45,137 nt of DNA, taken from Thiotrichaceae bacterium. GTDB taxonomy: Bacteria > Pseudomonadota > Gammaproteobacteria > Thiotrichales > Thiotrichaceae. The translations under genes were made by a program, and so were the position numbers. Location: assembly GCA_026989335.1 (NCBI GenBank), contig JALSJN010000077.1:1-45137 (forward strand). Reading direction: 5' to 3'. Below are positions 24,910 to 33,370 of this stretch, piece after piece (position 1 is the first letter of the stretch; the number at the start of each line of letters is the position of its first letter). Below the pieces are notes generated by a model. It did no database searches. It was not told where the DNA came from and was given only the letters and a program-made list of their open reading frames with translations.

Positions 24910-26547
24910 ATGAAAAAACAGAAACTTCAATGCTTGATAGTCGGTGAGTCGACAAATTTCACTCAGTTACTCGAAGGTCTAGCTTCGTTGGGTATTAGCA
25001 TCCAGCTAACCTATGTCGCGAATGATAATAATCACATTGAAGCCGCATTAAAAGCCAAAAACAATCTCAGCATTATCTTTGTTTCTGATGATGCAAAACC
25101 ACTTTTAAAATTCATTTCAGATTTAACTCGGCAATATACTCCTAGTACGATTGTCGTAATTGTGACCAAAAAAACAGCATCAATACCTTTTAAGCGTTTA
25201 TTTAAAGGAGTAGACTTCGCAAAGTTAAATGTGAAAAGTAGCGATGCGGTACGCGCCTTACACCTGCAAAATATTGTAAAGGTGGCTGAAAGAAATCAAC
25301 TGTTTAAACAGTGTAAAAGACTGCTTGTGACAGCAGAGCAACGAAATATGTGGTTACTTGATTCTAGTGCTGAGGCCATTGCTTATATCTCAACAGATTC
25401 TCATGCCTATGCGAATACTGCATACTTGGCACTTTTTGGTATTGACTCGCTTCAAATATTGAAAAAAGTAAGACCTGCAGATCTAATCGTTAAAGATGAG
25501 TCTGGGATTTTTGGTGCATTTTTAAAGTATCAAGCGAAACATCATATGCTTTCACACACTTTGTTGCTGTCGATGAAAGGTCTAAAGCAAAGTGCGTTTA
25601 GAGCAAGCGTGCACGCTATACCCTCTGTCTATAAAGGTAAAAAATGTTGGCAATTATGGGTGCATAAAATCAATCGAACTGTTACAGAGAGCGATAGAAG
25701 AAAGGATTTAAGAAAAGAAAGGTTTCAATTGCCGTCGGTTAAAGTGGCATCTTCGAGAGAAAATCCTTTTGACGATCTAAATAAAGAAATAATCAATAAA
25801 AAGAAAAAAGCCGATATTGAATTAATAATGAAAGGTATTATTAAAAGGCAGGAAGTAGGACTTTCTGCTCAAAAGCTGGTGTCTTTAGCGAGTCAGCTAA
25901 ATAAGGTTGATATTTACCCAGCTCATTATATGCTTACTTTGAAAGTGCCGGTTGCACAAAAAAAAGGGGTTGATGACTTGTTGTTTTCATCACCTAAAAA
26001 TAATGAGAATGGGAAGCGCAAGATCTTTTGGGATAAGGTCAAAGTAGCGCGTTTAATTCAGTTATTATCAAGAAAAAAAGGACAGAAAAATAACTACTTT
26101 ATTACTCTGGAGAGTGCTTCTATTGCAAATTCAAATTTTACTCGATGGATGCTTCAAAGCTTAAAGACTTTAGGTGTGAGGTCTAAAAACTTGACCATTA
26201 TGATACCCTCAGAGTTACAGGTCGAAGATTTGAAAACCACGTTAGAATTTGTGAGAGCTTTAAAAAAACTGAAGTGCAATATCGCGTTGAATGACTTTAC
26301 CGTTAAGTCAAATGTAATAAAAATTATCCGATTCTTAAAGCCAGAATTTATTCGTTTATCATTAGACTGGGTAAAAGAAATAGAGTCTGATGAAAGACGA
26401 AAAAATGCACTGAGTATCTTACTTCGACAGTTAGAGGTGAAAAGTATTCAAGTAATAGCGCCTTGTGATTTTAGTGCAGAAATGAAAAAAATGTTTATTT
26501 TCTCTGGAGTTTCCTTCTGTCAGGAAAGAACTACAAAATCTGCTTAA
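24910..26547 (+). CDS. FimX-like protein: receiver-like, PAS and degenerate EAL domains
   Basis: This 545-residue cytoplasmic protein has no TM. The first ~130 residues look like a response-receiver-type domain without the phospho-Asp (LQCLIVGESTNFTQLLEGL, SIIFVSDDAKPLL). A PAS domain follows (~150-220; MWLLDSSAEAIAYISTDSHAYANTAYLALFG), then a lysine-rich low-complexity linker (~280-320). The C-terminal ~180 residues follow the EAL fold plan, but the catalytic EAL motif is absent. Where active enzymes have DDFGTGYSSL it reads N461-D-F-T-V-K-S-N, then LKPEFIRLSLDWVKEI for the LKIDRSFV region. It should therefore be a c-di-GMP receptor or a pure scaffold, as in FimX, not a phosphodiesterase. 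The start is taken at ATG 24910; the upstream TTG at 24850 adds an unconvincing hydrophobic tail. It is embedded in the glycan operon. Confidence 0.72.
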   Translation: MKKQKLQCLIVGESTNFTQLLEGLASLGISIQLTYVANDNNHIEAALKAKNNLSIIFVSDDAKPLLKFISDLTRQYTPSTIVVIVTKKTASIPFKRLFKGVDFAKLNVKSSDAVRALHLQNIVKVAERNQLFKQCKRLLVTAEQRNMWLLDSSAEAIAYISTDSHAYANTAYLALFGIDSLQILKKVRPADLIVKDESGIFGAFLKYQAKHHMLSHTLLLSMKGLKQSAFRASVHAIPSVYKGKKCWQLWVHKINRTVTESDRRKDLRKERFQLPSVKVASSRENPFDDLNKEIINKKKKADIELIMKGIIKRQEVGLSAQKLVSLASQLNKVDIYPAHYMLTLKVPVAQKKGVDDLLFSSPKNNENGKRKIFWDKVKVARLIQLLSRKKGQKNNYFITLESASIANSNFTRWMLQSLKTLGVRSKNLTIMIPSELQVEDLKTTLEFVRALKKLKCNIALNDFTVKSNVIKIIRFLKPEFIRLSLDWVKEIESDERRKNALSILLRQLEVKSIQVIAPCDFSAEMKKMFIFSGVSFCQERTTKSA

Positions 26548-26609
26548 AAGCTGTACAATTAGTGTGATCTATAAACTGCCAGAATAGATAGTAATAATCT
26601 ATTTTAACA

Positions 26610-28241
26610 ATGACAAATAATAACAATAATATAAAACTACACTTTGTTACTAATACAGACTCTATCTACCTGTGGCAGTATGAAATGATCTCCTCCATTT
26701 TAGTGCAACAGCGATCATTAGATGTAAATTTTAGTGTGCTTGAAAATACCTCTAGTAATAGCAGCAGATATTCTCTACCTCTTCTGGTTAAACTAGCTTA
26801 TAAACTAGATAAGCGTTTGGCTGGGTGTCAAACCTTGTTACAAGAAAGAAAATCCTTAGAAAGCCTCAGTAGCCATACAATATACAAACTATCCAAACAA
26901 AGTCTTTGTGATGAATCTTATATCGCTAGAAACTTTATTAGCGATGAGAGTACTCAGCTTTTAATTATTAATTTAACGGAGAAAGCATTACCACCTTGTT
27001 TATATGAGTTAGAGGGGACGCAGGTTATATCCCTGTTTTTTAGTCGGCTTCGACATATTGATTCAACGTTAACTGGGTTATTGGAATTCAGTAGCAACCG
27101 TAATGCTATCCATACAGGGATTCAACTTGAAACGGCTGAGAATAAACAAAATATTATCCTTTATGAGGCTGAACATAGTTTAGAGTCAGCATCGCTTTGC
27201 AGAACCTTAGAAACTATTTTGCATAAAACATCCTTATTCTTACCGCATGTACTGCATAAATATTCGCATTATATGAATAGTTCAGAGAGTAAACGCTCTT
27301 ATCTAAACTTAGAAAATACACGTGATACTGCGTTAAGTATAAGTGAGCAATTAAAGTTGTTTAGTAAATTCTCCGCAAGAGTCGTTCATAGATTATGGTA
27401 CCGATTCACCGAAGGTGAGCAATGGATCATGATGCTGGCTAAAAATGAAATGCTTAATACACCGAATATGGCATTTGAGAGTTTTGAAAGAATAATGCCT
27501 CCAGCGAGTGAATTTTGGGCCGATCCTTTTCTAATCGAGTATCAAGAGAAACACTATTTGTTTTTTGAGGTATTCCCCTTTGAACGTGAGTTAGGTCATC
27601 TTAGTTGTATGGAAATACATCAGGATGGAAGCTTTGGCGAAGTTGTTAAAATATTAGAACGCCCCTACCATTTTTCATACCCTAATGTTTTTGAATTTGA
27701 AGATCAGATGTATATGGTTCCTGAGACGGGAGGCTATCAATGCATTCAACTCTATAAGGCACAGCCATTTCCCTATGAGTGGGAGTTTCAATACAACTTA
27801 ATGGATGGTATAAGGGCGTTCGACTCAACCTTTATTGAACATGACGGTGTTTGGTGGTTATTTGCAACGGTCTCAGAAACAGAGCATTGCGCAACGACAG
27901 AAGAGCTGCATGTTTTTTATGCCGATTCACCATTAAGCCAAAACTGGACGCCGCATCCTGCAAACCCGATTAATACCTTTGCATCGAGTGCCCGCCCCGC
28001 GGGTAAGATATTTAAAGAGGATGGTCGTTTGTACCGTCCTTCGCAAGATTGTGCCGGTTCTTATGGCGCTGGGCTTAATGTGTGTGAAATTATCACGCTA
28101 AATAAAGAGGAATATAAAGAAGTCATTTTAAGTAAACACAAGCCAGACTGGGATAAATCACTGATTGGTTTGCATACTTTGAACTTTGATAGTAAATATA
28201 CCGTTATTGATGTCATTCTTGATACGGGTTTTCTAAAATGA
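26610..28241 (+). CDS. GINT1-N-like beta-propeller protein (possible glycosyl/formyltransferase)
   Basis: This 543-residue protein has an N-terminal ~260-residue region resembling formyltransferase/Rossmann-like domains of this family (LHFVTNTDSIYLWQYEMI, LLVKLAYKLDKRLAG). A C-terminal propeller-like domain (~290-540) follows, with the characteristic SEFWADPFLIEY, HYLFFEVF, YPNVFEFEDQMYMVPETGG, FDSTFIEHDGVWWLFAT, ARPAGKIFKEDGRLYRPSQDC and GLNVCEI blocks. That repeated D-P-F/W-x-F pattern is the glucosamine inositolphosphorylceramide transferase N-terminal (GINT1-N) or GH43-like five-bladed fold. Bacterial members occur in surface-polysaccharide loci, but their reaction is not established. It overlaps the next gene by 4 bp (ATGA). 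The identification rests on remembered family motifs, so the activity is open. Confidence 0.65.
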   Translation: MTNNNNNIKLHFVTNTDSIYLWQYEMISSILVQQRSLDVNFSVLENTSSNSSRYSLPLLVKLAYKLDKRLAGCQTLLQERKSLESLSSHTIYKLSKQSLCDESYIARNFISDESTQLLIINLTEKALPPCLYELEGTQVISLFFSRLRHIDSTLTGLLEFSSNRNAIHTGIQLETAENKQNIILYEAEHSLESASLCRTLETILHKTSLFLPHVLHKYSHYMNSSESKRSYLNLENTRDTALSISEQLKLFSKFSARVVHRLWYRFTEGEQWIMMLAKNEMLNTPNMAFESFERIMPPASEFWADPFLIEYQEKHYLFFEVFPFERELGHLSCMEIHQDGSFGEVVKILERPYHFSYPNVFEFEDQMYMVPETGGYQCIQLYKAQPFPYEWEFQYNLMDGIRAFDSTFIEHDGVWWLFATVSETEHCATTEELHVFYADSPLSQNWTPHPANPINTFASSARPAGKIFKEDGRLYRPSQDCAGSYGAGLNVCEIITLNKEEYKEVILSKHKPDWDKSLIGLHTLNFDSKYTVIDVILDTGFLK

Positions 28242-29410
28242 AACCCCAATATCAATTAGTGAAAGTCGACACATTCGATGGATTTAGGTCACTCGAGAAA
28301 GATTGGAATGCGCTGTATGAAAAATCTGAAAAGTGTACGATTTTTTCTAGTTGGGATTGGATGTTTACCTGGTGGGAAGTATTTTGTACTGATGCCTTAA
28401 GAAAGCTATATATCTTATGCCTTTATGAAAATGATACGCTAATTGGTATTGCACCATTTCATATTCATTCACATTACTTGAAGTCTTTTATTCAAGGTCG
28501 TACGTTACAGTTTATAGCGAGCGGGAATAAAAGCCACGAAAATGTCACCAGTGAATATCTCGACTTAATGGTATTGCCTGAAAAGGAAGAGGTGATGGTT
28601 GATGCTGTTTCTGACTATTTAGTGGAGAATAAAAAACAGTGGGACTTCGCAGATTTTGAATACTTGCTAGAAGATGCTTTAATTCTTCAATGCTTTAAAA
28701 AAAGTAGAAAAGTCACCACAATGAAAATCCAAGATGGCGTACGTTTTTCCATATTAGCTAAGGAGACTTTTGATGAATATAAGTCTCAAATGGGTAACCG
28801 CTGGCGTAAAATGTATGATAAAAAAAGCCGTGTCTTAGAACGTGATGGGACTGTAAAAGTGTTAGGAACGATGGATGAGCAGTCTCCTGAAAAAGCACTA
28901 TCATTACTGTCAGATATGCACTGTGAACGTATAAGAAATAAAGTTGGTTATTGTGCTTTTGATTCGGAAAAATTTTCCCTGTTTCATCAAAAAATATTGA
29001 GACGATTAGCTCCCCAAAGTAAAGCGTTGATTAGAACGCTTTATTTAGATGATGAAGCACTGGCGATTTACTATGTTTTTACTGATAAAGGTCAATGGCA
29101 CTACTACCAAAGCGGCTTTCAGAGTGCCTATGGAAATCGTTACTCGCCTTTGTTTTTGCTGATTTGTAATGAAATAGGGGATGTGGTAACTCAAGGGAAA
29201 AGATTTGACTTCATGTATGAGCCTTCTGAGATATCGTATAAGAAAGAACAATATGCGGCAGAACATGAGAAAATGTATCGCCTTTATTGGTCACCAAAGT
29301 CTTTTCGATTAGGCATATTTAATTCTGCAAAGTTTTGTCAAGAACAGTCAATAATGATGAAAGAATGTATACTTAATAAATTTAAATTAAAATCAGAAGA
29401 GAAATCATAA
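28238..29410 (+). CDS. CelD/BcsL-type (FemAB/GNAT-like) acyltransferase
   Basis: This 390-residue cytoplasmic protein of the CelD/FemAB-related acetyltransferase group has a conserved start, FRSLEKDWNALYEKSEKCTIFSSWDWMFTWWEVF. A GNAT-like core follows (LYILCLYENDTLIGIAPFHI; LDLMVLPEKEE). The second half has NRWRKMYDKKSRVLERDG and YYQSGFQSAYGNRYSPLFLL, ending in FDFMYEPSEISYKKEQYA, a typical C-terminal motif of the family. Members decorate exopolysaccharides with acyl groups. Start ATG 28238 overlaps the previous stop by 4 bp, and the GT4 gene follows 1 bp later, so all three are tightly co-translated. The acyl donor and acceptor are unknown. Confidence 0.8.
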   Translation: MKPQYQLVKVDTFDGFRSLEKDWNALYEKSEKCTIFSSWDWMFTWWEVFCTDALRKLYILCLYENDTLIGIAPFHIHSHYLKSFIQGRTLQFIASGNKSHENVTSEYLDLMVLPEKEEVMVDAVSDYLVENKKQWDFADFEYLLEDALILQCFKKSRKVTTMKIQDGVRFSILAKETFDEYKSQMGNRWRKMYDKKSRVLERDGTVKVLGTMDEQSPEKALSLLSDMHCERIRNKVGYCAFDSEKFSLFHQKILRRLAPQSKALIRTLYLDDEALAIYYVFTDKGQWHYYQSGFQSAYGNRYSPLFLLICNEIGDVVTQGKRFDFMYEPSEISYKKEQYAAEHEKMYRLYWSPKSFRLGIFNSAKFCQEQSIMMKECILNKFKLKSEEKS

Positions 29411-29411
29411 G

Positions 29412-30512
29412 ATGCATATTGTACACATAATAGAGCCTATGGAACACGGCGTATTTGTCTGGGTGGTTGATATGGCTAATCGCCTAGTGAATGATGGTTA
29501 TAAAGTCACCGTTATTTATTCTATTCGTGAACATACACCACCTAACTGGCGAGATATGTTTGATGATAAGGTTGACCTTGTGCATGTGCAGATGAGCCGA
29601 GGTATTGACCCTGTTCAAAATGGTAAAGCGTTAGTTGGATTGATAAAAAACCTTAAACGATTACAACCTGATATTATCCATACACACTCATCCATAGGCG
29701 GCTTTTTAGCGCGCGCAGCAGGATTTGTATTAAGAAAAAATAATCGTCTGCTTTATACCTCTCATGCTATTCATTATCCCTTAATAGAAGCACCTTTAAA
29801 AAGAGGGCTTTATAAAGCTTTGGAGCATGTAGGTTACTGGCTAGGTGGAACCATTGTTGCCTGTGGAAAAGAAGAATATGAGATTATTTTAAAAGACATT
29901 ACTAAAGGTAACTCAAAACGTTTGATTCGTATCAGTAATGGTATTGATACGACCCAGTTGACACCAAAAGATTACAGCAAAAAAAATCAAAAAGTGAAAG
30001 TTGGCGTTGTCGGTAGAATTTCATTACAAAAAGCACCTTGGGTATTTGCCGATGTTGTTCGAAAAGTAAATGCCAAACGTGATGATGTAGAGTTTGTATG
30101 GATTGGCGGTGGCGAAAAAGAAGATGTCGATAATTTAGAATCAGCAGGCGTGACTGTAACTGGTATGCTAGATAGAAAAGATGCATTAGCTTTAGTGCCA
30201 TCATTAGATATTTATTTTCAAACCTCAGCCTATGAGGGCTTATCACTTGCATTGCTTGAGGCGCAAGCATCGGGTATTCCTGCTGTTGTTACAAAGATCC
30301 CCGGTAATGATGAAGTCGTTCAGCACGGTGAAACTGGCTTTGTGGGTGAAAACGAAGAGGTGCTGCAACAGCATTTGGAAGAACTAATCGACTCAGAATC
30401 ATTGCGCATAAAGCTTGGTGAAAAATCTAAAGAACATACCGAAGCCTATTTTTCACTGTCTGTTATGGCGGATCAATACAAGGCGAGATATGCGGAAATG
30501 GCTAAATTATAA
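29412..30512 (+). CDS. GT4-family glycosyltransferase
   Basis: This 366-residue GT-B fold enzyme has an N-terminal domain with MHIVHIIEPMEHGVFVWVVDMANRL and DIIHTHSSIGGFLARA. The nucleotide-sugar domain has VGVVGRISLQKAPWVFADVV, the catalytic-type motif E-GLSLALL-E (EX7E) in YEGLSLALLEAQASGIPAVVT, and GETGFVGENEE. It should extend a lipid-linked glycan in the cytoplasm using a retaining mechanism. It is the last gene of the tight run starting at 26610; no terminator is evident before miaA. Confidence 0.92.
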   Translation: MHIVHIIEPMEHGVFVWVVDMANRLVNDGYKVTVIYSIREHTPPNWRDMFDDKVDLVHVQMSRGIDPVQNGKALVGLIKNLKRLQPDIIHTHSSIGGFLARAAGFVLRKNNRLLYTSHAIHYPLIEAPLKRGLYKALEHVGYWLGGTIVACGKEEYEIILKDITKGNSKRLIRISNGIDTTQLTPKDYSKKNQKVKVGVVGRISLQKAPWVFADVVRKVNAKRDDVEFVWIGGGEKEDVDNLESAGVTVTGMLDRKDALALVPSLDIYFQTSAYEGLSLALLEAQASGIPAVVTKIPGNDEVVQHGETGFVGENEEVLQQHLEELIDSESLRIKLGEKSKEHTEAYFSLSVMADQYKARYAEMAKL

Positions 30513-30577
30513 AAAAATAAAGTTTTTGTGGCATAAATACGGTGTAATAGAGCTTTATCAATAGCAGTTGACTAGCC

Positions 30578-31516
30578 ATGAGCTTGCCCCCCGCAATTTT
30601 TATAATAGGCCCGACGGCATCCGGTAAAACGGGTCTAGCCATGAAGCTGATGAAGCACTTCCCCATTGAGCTTATCAGTGTGGATTCTGCTTTAGTTTAT
30701 AAAGATATGAATATCGGCACGGCGAAACCAACACCTCAAGAGCTTGAACAAGCACCGCATCGTTTAATTAGCTTTCTTGATCCCTCTCAAGCGTATTCGG
30801 CGGCAGATTTTCGCCAAGATGCACTGCGAGAGATGCGTGAAATCACTGCACAAGGAAAAATCCCTGTATTGGTAGGTGGCACAATGCTGTACTTTCGCGC
30901 TTTAGAGAACGGCCTTGCCGAGTTACCCATCGCCAATCCTGAAATTCGTAAACAACTGAGTGATGAGGCCGCTGAAAAAGGTTGGAATGTATTACATCAA
31001 CGGCTTGTAGCTATTGACCCAGAGTCAGGGGCGCGTATCCATCCTAATGATCAGCAACGTATTCAGCGTGCTTTGGAGGTGTATGAAATTACAGGGAAAA
31101 CACTCACAGCATTACATCAAAGGGCTAGCAAAGATGCGTTGCCATATCGTTTGTTTAAGATTGCTTTAATTCCTGAAAGCCGGGAGTGGATAAGAGACTT
31201 GGCAAAAATTCGTTTTAATACCATGTTAGAACAAGGTTTTATTGATGAGGTTAAATCCTTATACGCACGCGGTGATTTAAGCACTGATTTACCCGCGATA
31301 CGCGCAGTAGGTTATCGCCAAGTGTGGGATTACCTCGAAGGGAGGCTGGACAAAGAAGAAATGATAGAACGAGCGATTATTGCCACACGCCAGCTTGCAA
31401 AACGACAAATGACTTGGATGCGCTCAGAGCCTAATATTACTAAATATGGGGCGCAGAATTATCTAATAGAAAGGGTCATTAGCGATGTGAAACGATTTTT
31501 AGAAAGAGCAAGCTAG
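30578..31516 (+). CDS. miaA: tRNA dimethylallyltransferase
   Basis: This 312-residue enzyme adds a dimethylallyl group to A37 of tRNAs reading UNN codons. [14 protein letters not shown] is the P-loop at the N-terminus, and [20 protein letters not shown] and [14 protein letters not shown] are family blocks. [21 protein letters not shown] is the tRNA-binding region, and [12 protein letters not shown] ends the fold. It is followed by hfq and hflX in the conserved gammaproteobacterial order, with a 257-bp leader before hfq. Confidence 0.97.
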   Translation: MSLPPAIFIIGPTASGKTGLAMKLMKHFPIELISVDSALVYKDMNIGTAKPTPQELEQAPHRLISFLDPSQAYSAADFRQDALREMREITAQGKIPVLVGGTMLYFRALENGLAELPIANPEIRKQLSDEAAEKGWNVLHQRLVAIDPESGARIHPNDQQRIQRALEVYEITGKTLTALHQRASKDALPYRLFKIALIPESREWIRDLAKIRFNTMLEQGFIDEVKSLYARGDLSTDLPAIRAVGYRQVWDYLEGRLDKEEMIERAIIATRQLAKRQMTWMRSEPNITKYGAQNYLIERVISDVKRFLERAS

Positions 31517-31629
31517 TCATTTTTTTAGCCGTTTCCGTAAGCGCAGGTTGATTTTTTATGCCGTCGATCATAAGAATCGTCATATTTCTAGATAAACCTA
31601 CCGCTGGGCAATTAGTAAGCAATTGCTTT

Positions 31630-31657
31630 TTTACTTTTGGCTTAAACCTGCTATTAT
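31630..31657 (+). promoter_or_regulatory. Candidate hfq promoter in the 257-bp miaA-hfq spacer
   Basis: TTTACT (31630-31635) and TATTAT (31652-31657) are 16 bp apart. This would give a ~110-nt hfq leader carrying the small inverted repeat CTGCA-GGGAA-TGCAG (31666-31680) and GACC-AAGA-GGTC. Long structured hfq leaders are targets of Hfq autorepression in E. coli. This is a pattern match only. Confidence 0.35.
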
Positions 31658-31773
31658 CCCTATCACTGCAGGGAATGCAGCAGAGTTGCTACCCCAAATG
31701 ACCAAGAGGTCTTTTCTCAACTCACAAATAATATATTAATAACCATAACCCAATAATAAATCAGGAGTACACC

Positions 31774-32004
31774 ATGTCAAAAGGGCATATGCTACAAGAA
31801 CCCTTCCTAAACGCTTTAAGAAAAGAGCGCATCCCCGTTGCAATCTATCTAGTGAATGGAATTAAATTACAAGGACACGTTGAGTCTTTCGATCAATTTG
31901 TTGTATTACTCGGTAGTACCGTTAGCCAACTTGTTTATAAACACGCAATTTCAACGATTGTACCTGCACGTCCTATAAAGTTAACGATTGAAGACGACGA
32001 GTAA
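31774..32004 (+). CDS. hfq: RNA chaperone Hfq
   Basis: This 76-residue Sm-like protein forms hexameric rings that pair small RNAs with mRNAs. Sm1 contains [39 protein letters not shown], including Q8 and the FDQFV strand. The Sm2 signature is [13 protein letters not shown]. The acidic C-terminal tail (KLTIEDDE) is very short compared with the ~102-residue E. coli protein, the usual situation outside enterobacteria. AGGAG precedes the ATG. hflX follows 43 bp downstream. Confidence 0.98.
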   Translation: MSKGHMLQEPFLNALRKERIPVAIYLVNGIKLQGHVESFDQFVVLLGSTVSQLVYKHAISTIVPARPIKLTIEDDE

Positions 32005-32047
32005 AAAACTCATGTTAGATGCCGCTAACGCTAAAACGGTGTCTTAA

Positions 32048-33361
32048 TTGGAATTATTTGACAAACTCAGTCAGGGTGAAGCCCTGATTGAGCGTGCCAT
32101 ATTGGTACAGATCAACTTTGGTAAAAATTCTAAATCCCCTTCAACTGAACAAGATGAGCAAGAGTTTAAAGAACTTGTTCGCTCTGCTGGTGCGCAAGAT
32201 TCAACCTTAATTACCGGCTCCCGTTACTCTCCTGATCCTCGGTTTTTTGTAGGTTCTGGTAAAGCTGAAGAAATCAAAACTGCAGTCATTCAGGCTGAAG
32301 CAGATGTGGTTATTTTTGACCATGCCTTATCTCCCGCACAAGAACGAAATTTAGAAGGCTTTATAGAATGTCGCGTGCTTGATCGTACTGCGTTGATTCT
32401 CGATATTTTTGCGCAACGTGCACAATCTCATGAAGGTAAATTACAAGTAGAACTTGCTCAGCTAAAGCATATGTCGACGCGCTTGGTGCGCGGTTGGACG
32501 CATTTAGAACGCCAAAAGGGCGGTATCGGTATGCGTGGACCGGGTGAAACTCAATTAGAGACTGACCGTCGCTTACTCTCTGTTCGTATTAAGCAAATCA
32601 ATAAACGCTTAGAAAAAGTCAGTAAGCAGCGCGAGCAGGGGCGCCAACTTCGCCAAAAAACCGAAATTCCTACCGTATCTTTAGTGGGCTATACCAATGC
32701 GGGTAAATCGACCCTTTTTAATAAAATTACTGGCTCAACAGTCTATGCGGCTGACCAGTTATTTGCGACTCTGGACCCAACCTTACGACGGGTGAACTTA
32801 CCTGATCAGCAATCTATTGTCTTAGTCGATACCGTTGGCTTTATTCGAGATTTGCCGCATGATTTAGTGGCGGCCTTTCGTGCCACGCTACAAGAAACCA
32901 TTGAGGCTGACTTAATCTTACATGTAATTGATAGCAATGATGAGCAAAGAGATTACTACCGTGAACAAGTGAATAACGTGATACTTGAGTTGGGTGCTGA
33001 GGAGGTGCCGCAGCTAGAAGTGATGAATAAAATTGACTTAACTGAGCAAGTGGCACACTTTGAGGAGGCGCATAGTGGCTTACCGTCACGAGTTTGGTTA
33101 TCAGCCGTTACAGCAGAAGGGGTTCCTGAATTATTAGAAAGGCTATCTGATGTTTTTGCAAAAAATGTCTTTAAAGGCAAAATACGCTTACATCCTGCGC
33201 TTGCAAGGTTACGTGCGCAGTTTTATGAAGATGAAGCGATTGTTGAAGAAAAAATTTCAGAAAAAGGTGAGTATATTTTGGATATTTGTATTCAAAAACG
33301 TCGCCTAGATGAACTGCTGGATAAAGAAGAATTGACCCTTGAGCAACTAAAACTTAGCTAA
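32048..33361 (+). CDS. hflX: GTPase HflX (ribosome-splitting)
   Basis: This 437-residue GTPase has an N-terminal HflX domain (VITGSR-type TLITGSRYSPDPRFFVGSGKAEEI, FDHALSPAQERNLEG). A coiled-coil region with QKGGIGMRGPGETQLETDRRLL follows. The G domain has G1 GYTNAGKST, G3 DTVGF and G4 NKID. In E. coli it dissociates stalled 70S ribosomes after heat stress. The start is TTG at 32048: no in-frame ATG exists near it and the N-terminus then aligns to the family. The ribosome site is poor. The order miaA-hfq-hflX is classic. Confidence 0.96.
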   Translation: MELFDKLSQGEALIERAILVQINFGKNSKSPSTEQDEQEFKELVRSAGAQDSTLITGSRYSPDPRFFVGSGKAEEIKTAVIQAEADVVIFDHALSPAQERNLEGFIECRVLDRTALILDIFAQRAQSHEGKLQVELAQLKHMSTRLVRGWTHLERQKGGIGMRGPGETQLETDRRLLSVRIKQINKRLEKVSKQREQGRQLRQKTEIPTVSLVGYTNAGKSTLFNKITGSTVYAADQLFATLDPTLRRVNLPDQQSIVLVDTVGFIRDLPHDLVAAFRATLQETIEADLILHVIDSNDEQRDYYREQVNNVILELGAEEVPQLEVMNKIDLTEQVAHFEEAHSGLPSRVWLSAVTAEGVPELLERLSDVFAKNVFKGKIRLHPALARLRAQFYEDEAIVEEKISEKGEYILDICIQKRRLDELLDKEELTLEQLKLS

Positions 33362-33370
33362 AACCTACTT

